Shown here piece by piece: positions 9,225 to 17,109 of a DNA stretch of 64,000 bases (positions within the stretch are counted from its first letter, which is position 1; each line of letters begins with the position of its first letter). The notes beneath the pieces are model-generated. The model did not search any database and was not told the origin of the DNA. It saw only the letters and a list, made by a program, of their open reading frames with translations. The DNA lies in the NCBI GenBank assembly GCA_963933055.1, contig CAWVSY010000005.1, positions 1-64,000 of the forward strand, read 5' to 3'. This DNA is from Oleispira sp963933055 (lineage in GTDB: Bacteria; Pseudomonadota; Gammaproteobacteria; Pseudomonadales; Oceanobacteraceae). Position numbers and translations under genes: made by a program.

Positions 9225-9458
9225 ATGAGTAACATTGAAGAACGCGTAAAGAAAATTGTAATCGAACAACTTGGCGTTAAAGAAGAAGAAGTTAAGTCTT
9301 CATCGTCTTTCGTTAATGATCTAGGTGCTGATTCTTTAGATACAGTAGAGTTGGTTATGGCGCTTGAAGAAGAATTTGAAACTGAAATTCCAGATGAAGA
9401 TGCTGAGAAGTTGACCAGTGTTCAAGAAGCTATCGACTACATCATTGCACATTTATAA
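9225..9458 (+). CDS. acpP: Acyl carrier protein
   Basis: Small acidic protein that carries growing acyl chains on phosphopantetheine. The attachment Ser37 is in the universal GADSLDTVEL motif, and the length of 77 residues is typical. Two mainly acidic helices around the motif (EEEFETEIPDEDAE) match the recognition helix. It follows fabG with its own AGGAAG ribosome-binding site. A strong hairpin terminator lies about 90 bases downstream, separating it from fabF. Confidence 0.98.
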   Translation: MSNIEERVKKIVIEQLGVKEEEVKSSSSFVNDLGADSLDTVELVMALEEEFETEIPDEDAEKLTSVQEAIDYIIAHL

Positions 9459-9548
9459 TCGTGTGCTTTCAATGATGTATTGATATCGGGATTATCATAT
9501 TTAAATCTTCATGAGTTCATTTGTGAGCTCTATTTATGATAATTTCAT

Positions 9549-9583
9549 AAAAAGCCGCCTCTTATTTAGATCGCGGCTTTTTT
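9549..9583 (+). terminator. Intrinsic terminator after acpP
   Basis: AAAAAGCCGC (9549-9558) pairs with GCGGCTTTTT (9573-9582), a perfect 10-base stem followed by a T run. It ends or attenuates the long fab operon before fabF. Confidence 0.88.
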
Positions 9584-9663
9584 ATTATCTACTGTTGCAA
9601 AAATTGAATAGATTGAAGAAAAAACAGCAGGCGGATAAAAAAATGAGTAGAAATATTTTTGTC

Positions 9664-9681
9664 ATATTATTTTCATAATAT
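9664..9681. promoter_or_regulatory. Perfect inverted repeat upstream of fabF (operator-like)
   Basis: ATATTAT TTTC ATAATAT is a 7-base perfect inverted repeat about 50 bases before the fabF start. It overlaps a TTGTCA (9659-9664) that could be a -35 box. It may be an operator or only chance in AT-rich DNA. Confidence 0.3.
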
Positions 9682-9729
9682 AGTTAATTTGTATTAAGTT
9701 TTAGCAATTGCTAGATCGGGAGATCGCTT

Positions 9730-10983
9730 ATGGGTTCGCGTCGAGTCGTCGTTACAGGTTTAGGTATGGTCAGCCCGCTGGGCAATACTGTTGATGCAAG
9801 CTGGCAGTCATTAATTGCCGGTAAAAGCGGTATTAGTAAAATTGAAACATTTGATACTGAGGGTTTTGCTACCCAGATATCAGGTCAAATAAAAGACTTT
9901 GATATTACTCAGTATGGTTTAACGACAAAAGATGCACGCAAAGTTGATATCTTTATACAATACGGTTTAGCCGCGGCTTTTGAAGCAATGAAAGATTCTA
10001 AATTGGATGATTTAGCTTCTCAAGCCGTTGATGCCAATCGTATTGGGGTTGCCGTGGGTTCAGGTATTGGAGGTATCAGTACGATTGAACAAACGGTATT
10101 GGATTTGGATAAAAAAGGCCCGCGTCGAGTCTCTCCTTTCTTTATTCCTGCCAGTATTGTCAATATGGCGGCCGGTAATATTGCCATCCAGTACGGTTTG
10201 AAAGGCCCTAATTTTTCTATTGCAACGGCGTGCACGACCGGCACACATAATATTGGTTATGGTGCGCGTACTATTGCGTATGGCGATGCCGATGTCATGG
10301 TAGTTGGTGGTGCTGAAATGGCTACGTGTCCTGCTGGCGTGGCTGGATTTGCTGCAGCGCGTGCAATGTCTACGCGCAATGATGATCCTACAACAGCCAG
10401 TCGTCCTTGGGATAAAGATCGAGATGGCTTTGTTCTTGGTGATGGGGCTGGCGTTTTAATATTAGAAGAATATGAACATGCCAAAAAGCGTGGCGCTAAA
10501 ATTTACGCTGAATTAGCAGGGTTTGGTATGAGTGATGATGCTCATCATATTACGAGTCCACCAGAAAATGGCAGCGGTGCACAAGCAGCGATGCAAAATG
10601 CGTTGAATGATGCTGATATGAAAGCAAGCGATGTGCAGTATATTAATGCTCATGGCACATCAACTCATGCGGGTGATATTGCTGAAACAGCGGCCATTCA
10701 TGGTATATTTGGCGATCAAGCGGATAAAGTAGCAGTTTCTTCTTCTAAGTCTATGACGGGGCACTTGCTAGGGGCCGCAGGAGCGATTGAAGCTATTTTT
10801 ACAATTAAAGCAATTACCGATAGCATTGCTCCTCCAACGATAAACTTGGATGAGCCTGGGGAAGGATGCGATTTAGATTACATCCCTCATGTTGCTCGTA
10901 AAATGAATATCGATGCGGCAATTTCAAATTCTTTCGGTTTTGGCGGCACTAACGGATCGCTTATTTTTAAAAAGTACGTCTAA
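9730..10983 (+). CDS. fabF: 3-oxoacyl-ACP synthase II
   Basis: Condensing enzyme KAS II, which extends acyl-ACP with malonyl-ACP. All catalytic residues are visible: Cys168 in IATACTTGTHNIG, His308 in INAHGTSTHAGD, Lys340 and His345 in SSSKSMTGHLLGAAGA. The C-terminal NSFGFGGTNGSLIF is the family end. The length of 417 residues is normal. A GGGAG Shine-Dalgarno precedes the ATG. It sits behind the acpP terminator, so it probably has some independent transcription. Confidence 0.97.
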   Translation: MGSRRVVVTGLGMVSPLGNTVDASWQSLIAGKSGISKIETFDTEGFATQISGQIKDFDITQYGLTTKDARKVDIFIQYGLAAAFEAMKDSKLDDLASQAVDANRIGVAVGSGIGGISTIEQTVLDLDKKGPRRVSPFFIPASIVNMAAGNIAIQYGLKGPNFSIATACTTGTHNIGYGARTIAYGDADVMVVGGAEMATCPAGVAGFAAARAMSTRNDDPTTASRPWDKDRDGFVLGDGAGVLILEEYEHAKKRGAKIYAELAGFGMSDDAHHITSPPENGSGAQAAMQNALNDADMKASDVQYINAHGTSTHAGDIAETAAIHGIFGDQADKVAVSSSKSMTGHLLGAAGAIEAIFTIKAITDSIAPPTINLDEPGEGCDLDYIPHVARKMNIDAAISNSFGFGGTNGSLIFKKYV

Positions 10984-11017
10984 ATACTAACGTCGCAATA
11001 ATAAGGTGCTCTTGAAT

Positions 11018-11851
11018 TTGTTATTTTTAAACGGTGAATGGGTCGATCAAGAAGATCAGGTAATTAATTTTCAGGATCGAGCTTTTCATTATGGTGATGG
11101 TGTTTTTGAAACATTACGCATTCATAAGGGCGGTATTCCTACCTGGGAGTTTCACCGCCAACGTTTATTAAAGGCGCAAGAAAAGTTAATGCTTCCTTTG
11201 AGTGATTTTTTCTTGCAATGGCCTCAGTTTGTTGAAAAACATATTGAAGCAATCGATTCAGCTTGCGCCAAACTTGTTATTAGTCGCGGCATCGGACCAA
11301 GAGGGTACCGCCCACCGAATCCGGCAGAGATCAATTGGTGGCTGCAGATAAGTGAACTGCCCGCTACCAGCCTTAATGCGAAGCAGCACGGCAAAGTATT
11401 AACACTTTGCCATCATCCCTTATCTCGCCAGCCTGTACTTGCTGGGTTAAAACATTTAAATCGTCTTGATCAAGTGATTGCCCGCTCAGAATGGGGTGAT
11501 GTAGCGGAATTTGATGAAGGTATTATGTTCAATCTTGATGGCCATGTTGTTGAGTGCACCATGTCGAATATATTTTGGATGGAAGGACAGCAAATATTCA
11601 CACCAGATCTCAGTCAAGAAGGGGTTGATGGTTGTGTTAGGCGCTGGCTGATTAAGCATCAACTTACTTCTGATTACCCTGTGCAAATTATAAAATCCGT
11701 TAACTTAGAACGTCTTTTATCGGCCGATGCTGTTTTTATTAGCAATAGCTTAAGTGGCATTCAAAGTATTAGTCTTATCGCTGGCAATAAAATTCCTGTC
11801 TCTGACTCAGTGAGTAAGCTAGCGTCTGAATTTAATGGCTATTATACGTAA
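11018..11851 (+). CDS. pabC: Aminodeoxychorismate lyase
   Basis: PLP-dependent class IV enzyme that splits 4-amino-4-deoxychorismate to p-aminobenzoate and pyruvate for folate synthesis. Evidence: FLNGEWVDQED and DRAFHYGDGVFETLR at the start, the PLP lysine in LAGLKHLNRLDQV, and VVECTMSNIFW, all class-IV signatures. Position between fabF and mltG is the same as in E. coli and Pseudomonas. The frame opens at GTG 11006, but TTG at 11018 is 9 bases behind an AAGGTG Shine-Dalgarno; TTG 11012 is a third choice. A few N-terminal residues are therefore uncertain. Confidence 0.93.
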   Translation: MLFLNGEWVDQEDQVINFQDRAFHYGDGVFETLRIHKGGIPTWEFHRQRLLKAQEKLMLPLSDFFLQWPQFVEKHIEAIDSACAKLVISRGIGPRGYRPPNPAEINWWLQISELPATSLNAKQHGKVLTLCHHPLSRQPVLAGLKHLNRLDQVIARSEWGDVAEFDEGIMFNLDGHVVECTMSNIFWMEGQQIFTPDLSQEGVDGCVRRWLIKHQLTSDYPVQIIKSVNLERLLSADAVFISNSLSGIQSISLIAGNKIPVSDSVSKLASEFNGYYT

Positions 11852-11919
11852 TACTTCATTTGCGGCTTGATTAATCGAATACTGCGCTAACAATAAATAT
11901 TAGAAAATGGTTTAAAAGA

Positions 11920-12960
11920 ATGATTAAAAAAATAGTTCTATTATCTGCACTCCTGTTAATCCTTTTTAGTGCTGGCATAATTTATCTAGTACAAAAACCA
12001 TTGCAAGCACCCGTAGGGCAGGATGTTATTAGCCTGCAAATCAATCAAGGACAAACACTGTCTGCATTAGCTTATTCCTGGCAGCAGCAAGGTTGGTTGC
12101 CTTCTGCTCGATTATTATTGTTGCAAGCTAAGCTATTCAATAGTGCTAAGCATATTAAGCCTGGCGAATATGACGTGCCTGAAAATACCAATATGTTGCA
12201 GCTGTTAACGCTGTTAACCAAAGGCTCGAATAAACGTTATCGGGTTAGCTTTATCGAAGGAACTCAGCTAAAGGATGCCTTATTGAGCCTAGCGAATGCT
12301 GAAAAATTAATACAAGATGTGCAGCCATTAACCGTGGCGAAAGTACAGACCTTGCTTCAGCTTGATAAGCTGCCTGAAGGTTTAATCTACCCTGATACTT
12401 ATGTTTACCAGTCGGGGGATTCGGTATCTTCAATTTTACAGCAATCGCATCAGCGCTTGCAGGCAGTATTGAATGAAGAATGGCAGGCCTATGAATCGAC
12501 ACAAGGGAAGAAGTTGCCTTATCAATCCGCTTATGAAGCGTTAGTAATGGCGTCTATTGTAGAAAAAGAAACGGGGCAAGCACATGAACGCCCTGAGATT
12601 GCAGGGGTTTTTATCCGCCGCTTGCAAAAAAATATGCGTCTAGAAACAGACCCTACTGTTATTTATGGCCTCGGGGAGTCTTTTGATGGTAATTTGCGTA
12701 AAAAACACCTGCGTGATCGCAGTAACCCTTATAATACCTATCGTAATAAAGGCCTTCCACCCACGCCTATTGCATTAGCCGGGCGGGAAGCTATTCATGC
12801 AGCATTGAATCCAGATGCTGGGCAAAGCCTATATTTTGTAGCGAAAGGGGATGGCAGTCATTATTTTTCGACATCGCTTGAAGAGCATAATCGTGCAGTA
12901 AGAAAATATCAGATATTCAGACGCAGTAAAGAATATCGCTCGGCACCGGCCATCAATTAA
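11920..12960 (+). CDS. mltG: Endolytic murein transglycosylase MltG
   Basis: Inner-membrane lytic transglycosylase (YceG family) that cuts nascent peptidoglycan and probably terminates glycan strands. One N-terminal membrane helix spans about residues 4-24. A LysM-like segment follows, then the catalytic domain with ASIVEKETGQ (catalytic Glu in IVEKET, residues 215-217), RLETDPTVIYGLG and the terminal HYFSTSLEEHNRAV. The length of 346 residues is normal. It is directly followed by tmk and holB, the conserved gammaproteobacterial order. Confidence 0.95.
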   Translation: MIKKIVLLSALLLILFSAGIIYLVQKPLQAPVGQDVISLQINQGQTLSALAYSWQQQGWLPSARLLLLQAKLFNSAKHIKPGEYDVPENTNMLQLLTLLTKGSNKRYRVSFIEGTQLKDALLSLANAEKLIQDVQPLTVAKVQTLLQLDKLPEGLIYPDTYVYQSGDSVSSILQQSHQRLQAVLNEEWQAYESTQGKKLPYQSAYEALVMASIVEKETGQAHERPEIAGVFIRRLQKNMRLETDPTVIYGLGESFDGNLRKKHLRDRSNPYNTYRNKGLPPTPIALAGREAIHAALNPDAGQSLYFVAKGDGSHYFSTSLEEHNRAVRKYQIFRRSKEYRSAPAIN

Positions 12961-12997
12961 TTCGCTTTATTGTAAAAGAAACAAGCAGACACCTATT

Positions 12998-13660
12998 ATG
13001 AGTACAGATATTTATCGAAGTGATAAGTTGGGGAAATTTATCACGTTTGAAGGCGGCGAAGGTGTTGGTAAATCGACCAATATTGAGTTTTGTCGAAACC
13101 TTCTTCAGCAGCAAGGCATAGAGGTGTTGGTTACTCGAGAGCCAGGCGGCACCGAGATTGCTGAAATAATTCGAGAGGAACTGTTAAAAAAAACGCACTC
13201 TGAGCGCATGAGTGATGTGACTGAATTACTGTTGGTTTTTGCGGCTCGCGCTCAGCATATTGAAGTATTCATTAAGCCCGCCCTTGAACGTGGTTGCTGG
13301 ATATTGTGCGACCGCTTCACGGACTCGACAATTGCCTATCAAGGTTTTGCTCGAGGTTTAAAAGTTGAATTAATTGAACAATTAAAAATCATTGCACAGC
13401 AAGGCATTGAGCCCGATAAAACTTTTTTATTGGATGCTCCTGTCGATGTTGGCATGGGGCGCGCCCGCTCAAGAGGGCCGGCGGATCGTTTTGAAATCGA
13501 ACAATTAGACTTTTTTAATCGAGTTCGTGAAGGCTTCTTATCCATCGCAGCGTCCTCGCCTGTGCGTATTGAAATGATCAATGCCGCGCAATCGCTAACG
13601 GCGGTACAATCTGATTTGCAGGCAGCCGTTAATCAGCTGTTAAACGCAGCGAACGCTTAA
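12998..13660 (+). CDS. tmk: Thymidylate kinase
   Basis: Phosphorylates dTMP to dTDP for DNA synthesis. The P-loop FEGGEGVGKST is at about residues 18-28, TREPGGTEIAE follows (DR-type motif of dTMP kinases), and CDRFTDSTIAYQGFARG is the substrate-binding block. The lid RARSRGPADRFE carries arginines, as in the bacterial type. The length of 220 residues is typical. It stands 37 bases after mltG and 11 before holB. Confidence 0.97.
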   Translation: MSTDIYRSDKLGKFITFEGGEGVGKSTNIEFCRNLLQQQGIEVLVTREPGGTEIAEIIREELLKKTHSERMSDVTELLLVFAARAQHIEVFIKPALERGCWILCDRFTDSTIAYQGFARGLKVELIEQLKIIAQQGIEPDKTFLLDAPVDVGMGRARSRGPADRFEIEQLDFFNRVREGFLSIAASSPVRIEMINAAQSLTAVQSDLQAAVNQLLNAANA

Positions 13661-13671
13661 GGCACTCACAA

Positions 13672-14736
13672 ATGGCTATAGATGAAGCAGAGCTTGCAGA
13701 GCAGGGGCGTTTTGCCCGAAAGGTCTTATTGCAAGATATTCCCTGGAATACAGAAATTTTTAATGACTTGGTTGAGCGTTATTATGGTGCTGGATTACCT
13801 CATGCCTCGCTCTTGCTAGGCAATGAAGGGACAGGTAAAAGGCCACTAGCCTATCGCTTGGCTAAGTTTTTGTTGTGCAAATCCCCAAACAAAAAACAGA
13901 CTAAACTGAGTTCTTTTTGCGATAACTGCCACAGTTGCCAATTAATGGACGCAGGCAGTCATCCTGATTATTTTGTTTGTGATCAAGAAGCCAAAGGCAA
14001 GCAAATAAAAATCGACCTGGTGCGTAAAGTTAATGACTTTTTAGCTAAAACACCTCAGATTTCGGCCTGTCAGGTTGTGCAAATATACCCTGTTGAAGCT
14101 ATGAACTTGAATGCTTCAAATGCGCTACTAAAAACCCTTGAGGAGCCATCAGGAGAAAGCTATTTATTTTTAATGGCGGAGCGTTTGGGGTCGGTATTGC
14201 CTACGATTCGAAGTCGTACTCAGCGCATTAATTTACACCCACCAGCAATGGAACTCGCGCTTTCTTGGTTGTCTGAACAAATGCCAGGGACAGCAGCAGA
14301 TGATTTAACTCAAGCATTAAGGCAGTGTGGTGGCGGGCCATTAAAAGCTCAGGCTTGGCTGCGAAATGGTTTATTAGCGCAAGATTCTGCTTATATAAAT
14401 TTAATGCAAACTTGGCTTGGTGGCAGTCAGCCGCTACAAGATGTTAGCCGAGGACTGTCTAAATATGAGTTGCTTGATACGATTAATTGGTGGGCCAGTT
14501 TTAGCTTGGATATCATGAAAGTGGGGATGGGAGCGGAAGCCCATCAGCTTAGCCACCCGCATCAACTTGAATGGTTTCAACAGCTTGCCGCTACCGTCTC
14601 GCGTTTAAAACTGTTAACCTTACAGCATAAATTACAAGAAATTGCAGGTCGACTTGCCGCGGGGCAAGGAAACTATAATCCATCGCTTCTAATAGAGTCT
14701 ATGCTATTGGATTGGCAGCAATCATTTTCATCATAA
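13672..14736 (+). CDS. holB: DNA polymerase III delta' subunit
   Basis: Clamp-loader subunit of the DNA polymerase III holoenzyme. AAA+ fold with a degenerate P-loop GNEGTGKRPLA, so ATP hydrolysis is not expected, as in E. coli delta'. A zinc module follows (LLC...FCDNCHSCQLMDAGSHPDYF). The sensor region NASNALLKTLEEPSGESYLFLM is the most conserved piece of the family; SRTQ supplies the arginine finger. The length of 354 residues is slightly above the 334 of E. coli. Close spacing to tmk and pilZ indicates one operon. Confidence 0.95.
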   Translation: MAIDEAELAEQGRFARKVLLQDIPWNTEIFNDLVERYYGAGLPHASLLLGNEGTGKRPLAYRLAKFLLCKSPNKKQTKLSSFCDNCHSCQLMDAGSHPDYFVCDQEAKGKQIKIDLVRKVNDFLAKTPQISACQVVQIYPVEAMNLNASNALLKTLEEPSGESYLFLMAERLGSVLPTIRSRTQRINLHPPAMELALSWLSEQMPGTAADDLTQALRQCGGGPLKAQAWLRNGLLAQDSAYINLMQTWLGGSQPLQDVSRGLSKYELLDTINWWASFSLDIMKVGMGAEAHQLSHPHQLEWFQQLAATVSRLKLLTLQHKLQEIAGRLAAGQGNYNPSLLIESMLLDWQQSFSS

Positions 14737-14745
14737 GAGGTTAAC

Positions 14746-15084
14746 ATGAACCCAAGAAGTGGCATTTTATCGCTCACAATCAAAGATAAAGCGGTGCTCT
14801 ATGCAGCCTACATGCCCTTTATACAAGGGGGTGGCTTGTTTATTCCAACCGGTAAGCAATATGAATTGGGCGAAGAAGTTTTTATGTTGCTAAAATTGAT
14901 GGATGAGCCAGAGAAAATTCCTGTTGCAGGCAAAGTCGTCTGGCTTACACCGAAAGGGGCTCAGGGTAACAAGGTCGTAGGAATTGGTGTACAGTTTACC
15001 GGCGACGATACCATGGCTAAGAACAAGGTTGAGACTTATTTGGCAGGGGCGCTTCAGTCTGATCGCCTTACTCATACGATGTAG
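14746..15084 (+). CDS. pilZ: PilZ-domain protein, type IV pilus assembly
   Basis: Single-domain 112-residue PilZ protein. In Pseudomonas the same neighbour of holB is PilZ itself, required for type IV pilus biogenesis through contacts with the PilB ATPase and FimX. The sequence shows the short all-beta fold with KVVWLTPKGAQGNKVVGIGVQF. The RxxxR and D/NxSxxG c-di-GMP motifs of canonical PilZ domains are not present, in line with the non-binding PilZ subtype. A strong AGAGG site precedes the ATG. No other pilus gene lies in the window. Confidence 0.92.
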   Translation: MNPRSGILSLTIKDKAVLYAAYMPFIQGGGLFIPTGKQYELGEEVFMLLKLMDEPEKIPVAGKVVWLTPKGAQGNKVVGIGVQFTGDDTMAKNKVETYLAGALQSDRLTHTM

Positions 15085-15122
15085 AATGAAATGCTTAATT
15101 CATATTAGAAAATAGGCCTCTG

Positions 15123-15788
15123 GTGATTTCAAAATTACCCCGCTGGGTAGAATACGGTTCCTTTATATTAGCCCTAGTTGCAGGGCTGATTAACGCCATT
15201 GGCTTGCTAGGTTTTAAGCATCAATCGATTTCACACTTATCAGGTACCGCGACCTTGCTCGGTACGGGTTTGGTGAATACGTCTTTTCTTGATAGCTATT
15301 ATTTGTTTTTAATATTAATCAGCTTTCTTATTGGCTCTGCCATTTCTGGATTTTTTTTACGCAGCGGTTCATTAAAATTAGGGCGAAACTACAGTGCCTT
15401 ACTCATTCTAGAAGCGTTATTGCTTATCGCAGCGGTCTACTTTTTGACGGGTGATTCTTTATATGGACACTATCTAGCCTCGGCGGCTTGTGGTCTGCAA
15501 AATGCGCTGGCCACTACGTTCAGTGGGGCTGTTGTCCGCACAACGCATGTCACCGGCATTTTTACGGACTTAGGCCTTATGTTTGGCGCGAGATTAAGAG
15601 GCCAGCGTTTCGATGGTCGAAAGGCATCTTTATTCATGCTGATTATTTTAGGTTTTATTATTGGCGGTACTTTGGGGGCTTTTCTTTTTCCTATTTTAAA
15701 ATTTGAAGCTTTGTTTATTCCTGCTGGAATCTGTTTACTACTAGCCTTGTCTTACTCTGTTTATACCGCCAAAACTCGGATACTTTAG
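15123..15788 (+). CDS. DUF1275 (YoaK-like) membrane protein
   Basis: Integral inner-membrane protein of 221 residues with about six hydrophobic helices. It matches the DUF1275/YoaK family: an N-terminal GLINAIGLLGF, then HLSGTATLLG, and ACGLQNALATTFSGAVVRTTHVTGIFTDLG in the second half, the best-conserved block. The function of the family is not established. The start is a GTG at 15123. It stands where Pseudomonas carries tatD, so the conserved pilZ-tatD linkage is broken here. It is convergent with the aminotransferase; the two stops are two bases apart. Confidence 0.8.
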   Translation: MISKLPRWVEYGSFILALVAGLINAIGLLGFKHQSISHLSGTATLLGTGLVNTSFLDSYYLFLILISFLIGSAISGFFLRSGSLKLGRNYSALLILEALLLIAAVYFLTGDSLYGHYLASAACGLQNALATTFSGAVVRTTHVTGIFTDLGLMFGARLRGQRFDGRKASLFMLIILGFIIGGTLGAFLFPILKFEALFIPAGICLLLALSYSVYTAKTRIL

Positions 15789-15790
15789 TT

Positions 15791-16963
15791 TCAAATAAGC
15801 GTTTGTAATACTTGAATTGCTTTCTCCATGCACGCTGTCGTTGTATGCACATGGGGTGAAAAACGAACTCCACCTCCGCGGTTTGCGCACACGACATTAT
15901 TTTTCATAAGCTCTTGATAGAGCATTGCTGAGTCAATGCCCGAAAATCTAAATGTTAAGATGCCAGCGCGAACGCTTGGGTTTGACGGTGATAATATTTC
16001 AGCGCCTAAATCTTGCAGTTTTTCTAATAAAAAAGCATGATTATATTCAATGCCTTGAGCAACGTATTTAAGTCCTATCTGTAGCAGTAAATCAATACTG
16101 GCTTCAAGTGCATAACCCGCTAGCATATTGGGGCTACCACATTCAAAGCGCTGAGCAGTATCAGCAGGCTGCCAATGTTTAATCGAGAAATCTCCAGCCC
16201 CCTTGATCATATGCCAGCCGTATTGGTAAAGATTTAAATTCTCGATGTGGTTTTGTTTGACGAAAAAAAAGCCTAATCCTTCTGGTCCGAGCATCCATTT
16301 ATGACCATCAGCCATAGCGAAATCGATGTGCCAGTCATCGCATTTAAATTCCATCGCGCCAACGGCTTGTATTGCATCCACGCAAAATAAAACGTCATTG
16401 GCGTGGCAAGCTTGTCCCAATTTTGCTAAATCTAACTTAATACCAGAGGCATATTGCACAGCGCTCACGGAAATTAATTTTGGCTTGGCAGTCATGGATT
16501 CTATAGCGGCTAATATTTCAGCTTCTGGATCTTCTACAGAGATATGGATTTGTTGAACGATTACGCCAAATTTTTGGGCAAGTGATTCCCAAACAATTCG
16601 GTTGGAGGGAAATTCATCATCGCTAATCAATACGATATCACCGGCCTGCCAATCTAAGCCGTAAGCGACAAGCGATAATGCTTCTGACGTATTTTTAACC
16701 AATGCGACGCAGTTAGGGTTTTTACTTCCCACAAGTATGGCTAATTTACTGCGTAAATCTTGATCTTTTTTTAACCAAGTTAAGTACCCTTGAGCGCCTG
16801 TTTGGCAATTTTCTTCAGCGAATTTTTGCACGGCATCACGGGTACATCTTGGCCAAGGAGAAACCGCTGCGTGATTTAAATACAGGCAGTTGTCGTTAAC
16901 TGGAAACTGTTCAGACAGTTTTTTTAGGATTTCAGGCGATAAAGGCATGTATTTAGAACTCAT
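15791..16963 (-). CDS. Class-V PLP-dependent aminotransferase / cysteine-desulfurase-like
   Basis: PLP enzyme of the fold-type I, class V group. The Schiff-base lysine is in ADGHKWMLGPEG (Lys222 from the chosen start). The phosphate-binding NTSEALSLVA and the aspartate of CVDAIQAVGAMEF are also seen. The short YLNHAAVSPWP N-terminus and the terminal VRFSPHVHTT resemble isopenicillin-N-epimerase/kynureninase-like members rather than IscS, and there is no obvious mobile-loop cysteine. The substrate is unknown. An upstream in-frame ATG at 17023 would add a poorly conserved 20 residues; ATG at 16963, with GGAA upstream, is preferred. Confidence 0.82.
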   Translation of the reverse strand: MSSKYMPLSPEILKKLSEQFPVNDNCLYLNHAAVSPWPRCTRDAVQKFAEENCQTGAQGYLTWLKKDQDLRSKLAILVGSKNPNCVALVKNTSEALSLVAYGLDWQAGDIVLISDDEFPSNRIVWESLAQKFGVIVQQIHISVEDPEAEILAAIESMTAKPKLISVSAVQYASGIKLDLAKLGQACHANDVLFCVDAIQAVGAMEFKCDDWHIDFAMADGHKWMLGPEGLGFFFVKQNHIENLNLYQYGWHMIKGAGDFSIKHWQPADTAQRFECGSPNMLAGYALEASIDLLLQIGLKYVAQGIEYNHAFLLEKLQDLGAEILSPSNPSVRAGILTFRFSGIDSAMLYQELMKNNVVCANRGGGVRFSPHVHTTTACMEKAIQVLQTLI

Positions 16964-17109
16964 TTCCAACGACTCATTGATTATCAAGACAGTAACAAAG
17001 ATACTTGAGGTTTGGTTTTTCACCCCAATATAGTTTTAGCATATAGCGTTAATAATTTAGCTTTACGCATGAAGCATACAACAATGTACAGAAAGAGGCA
17101 CAACAAGAT

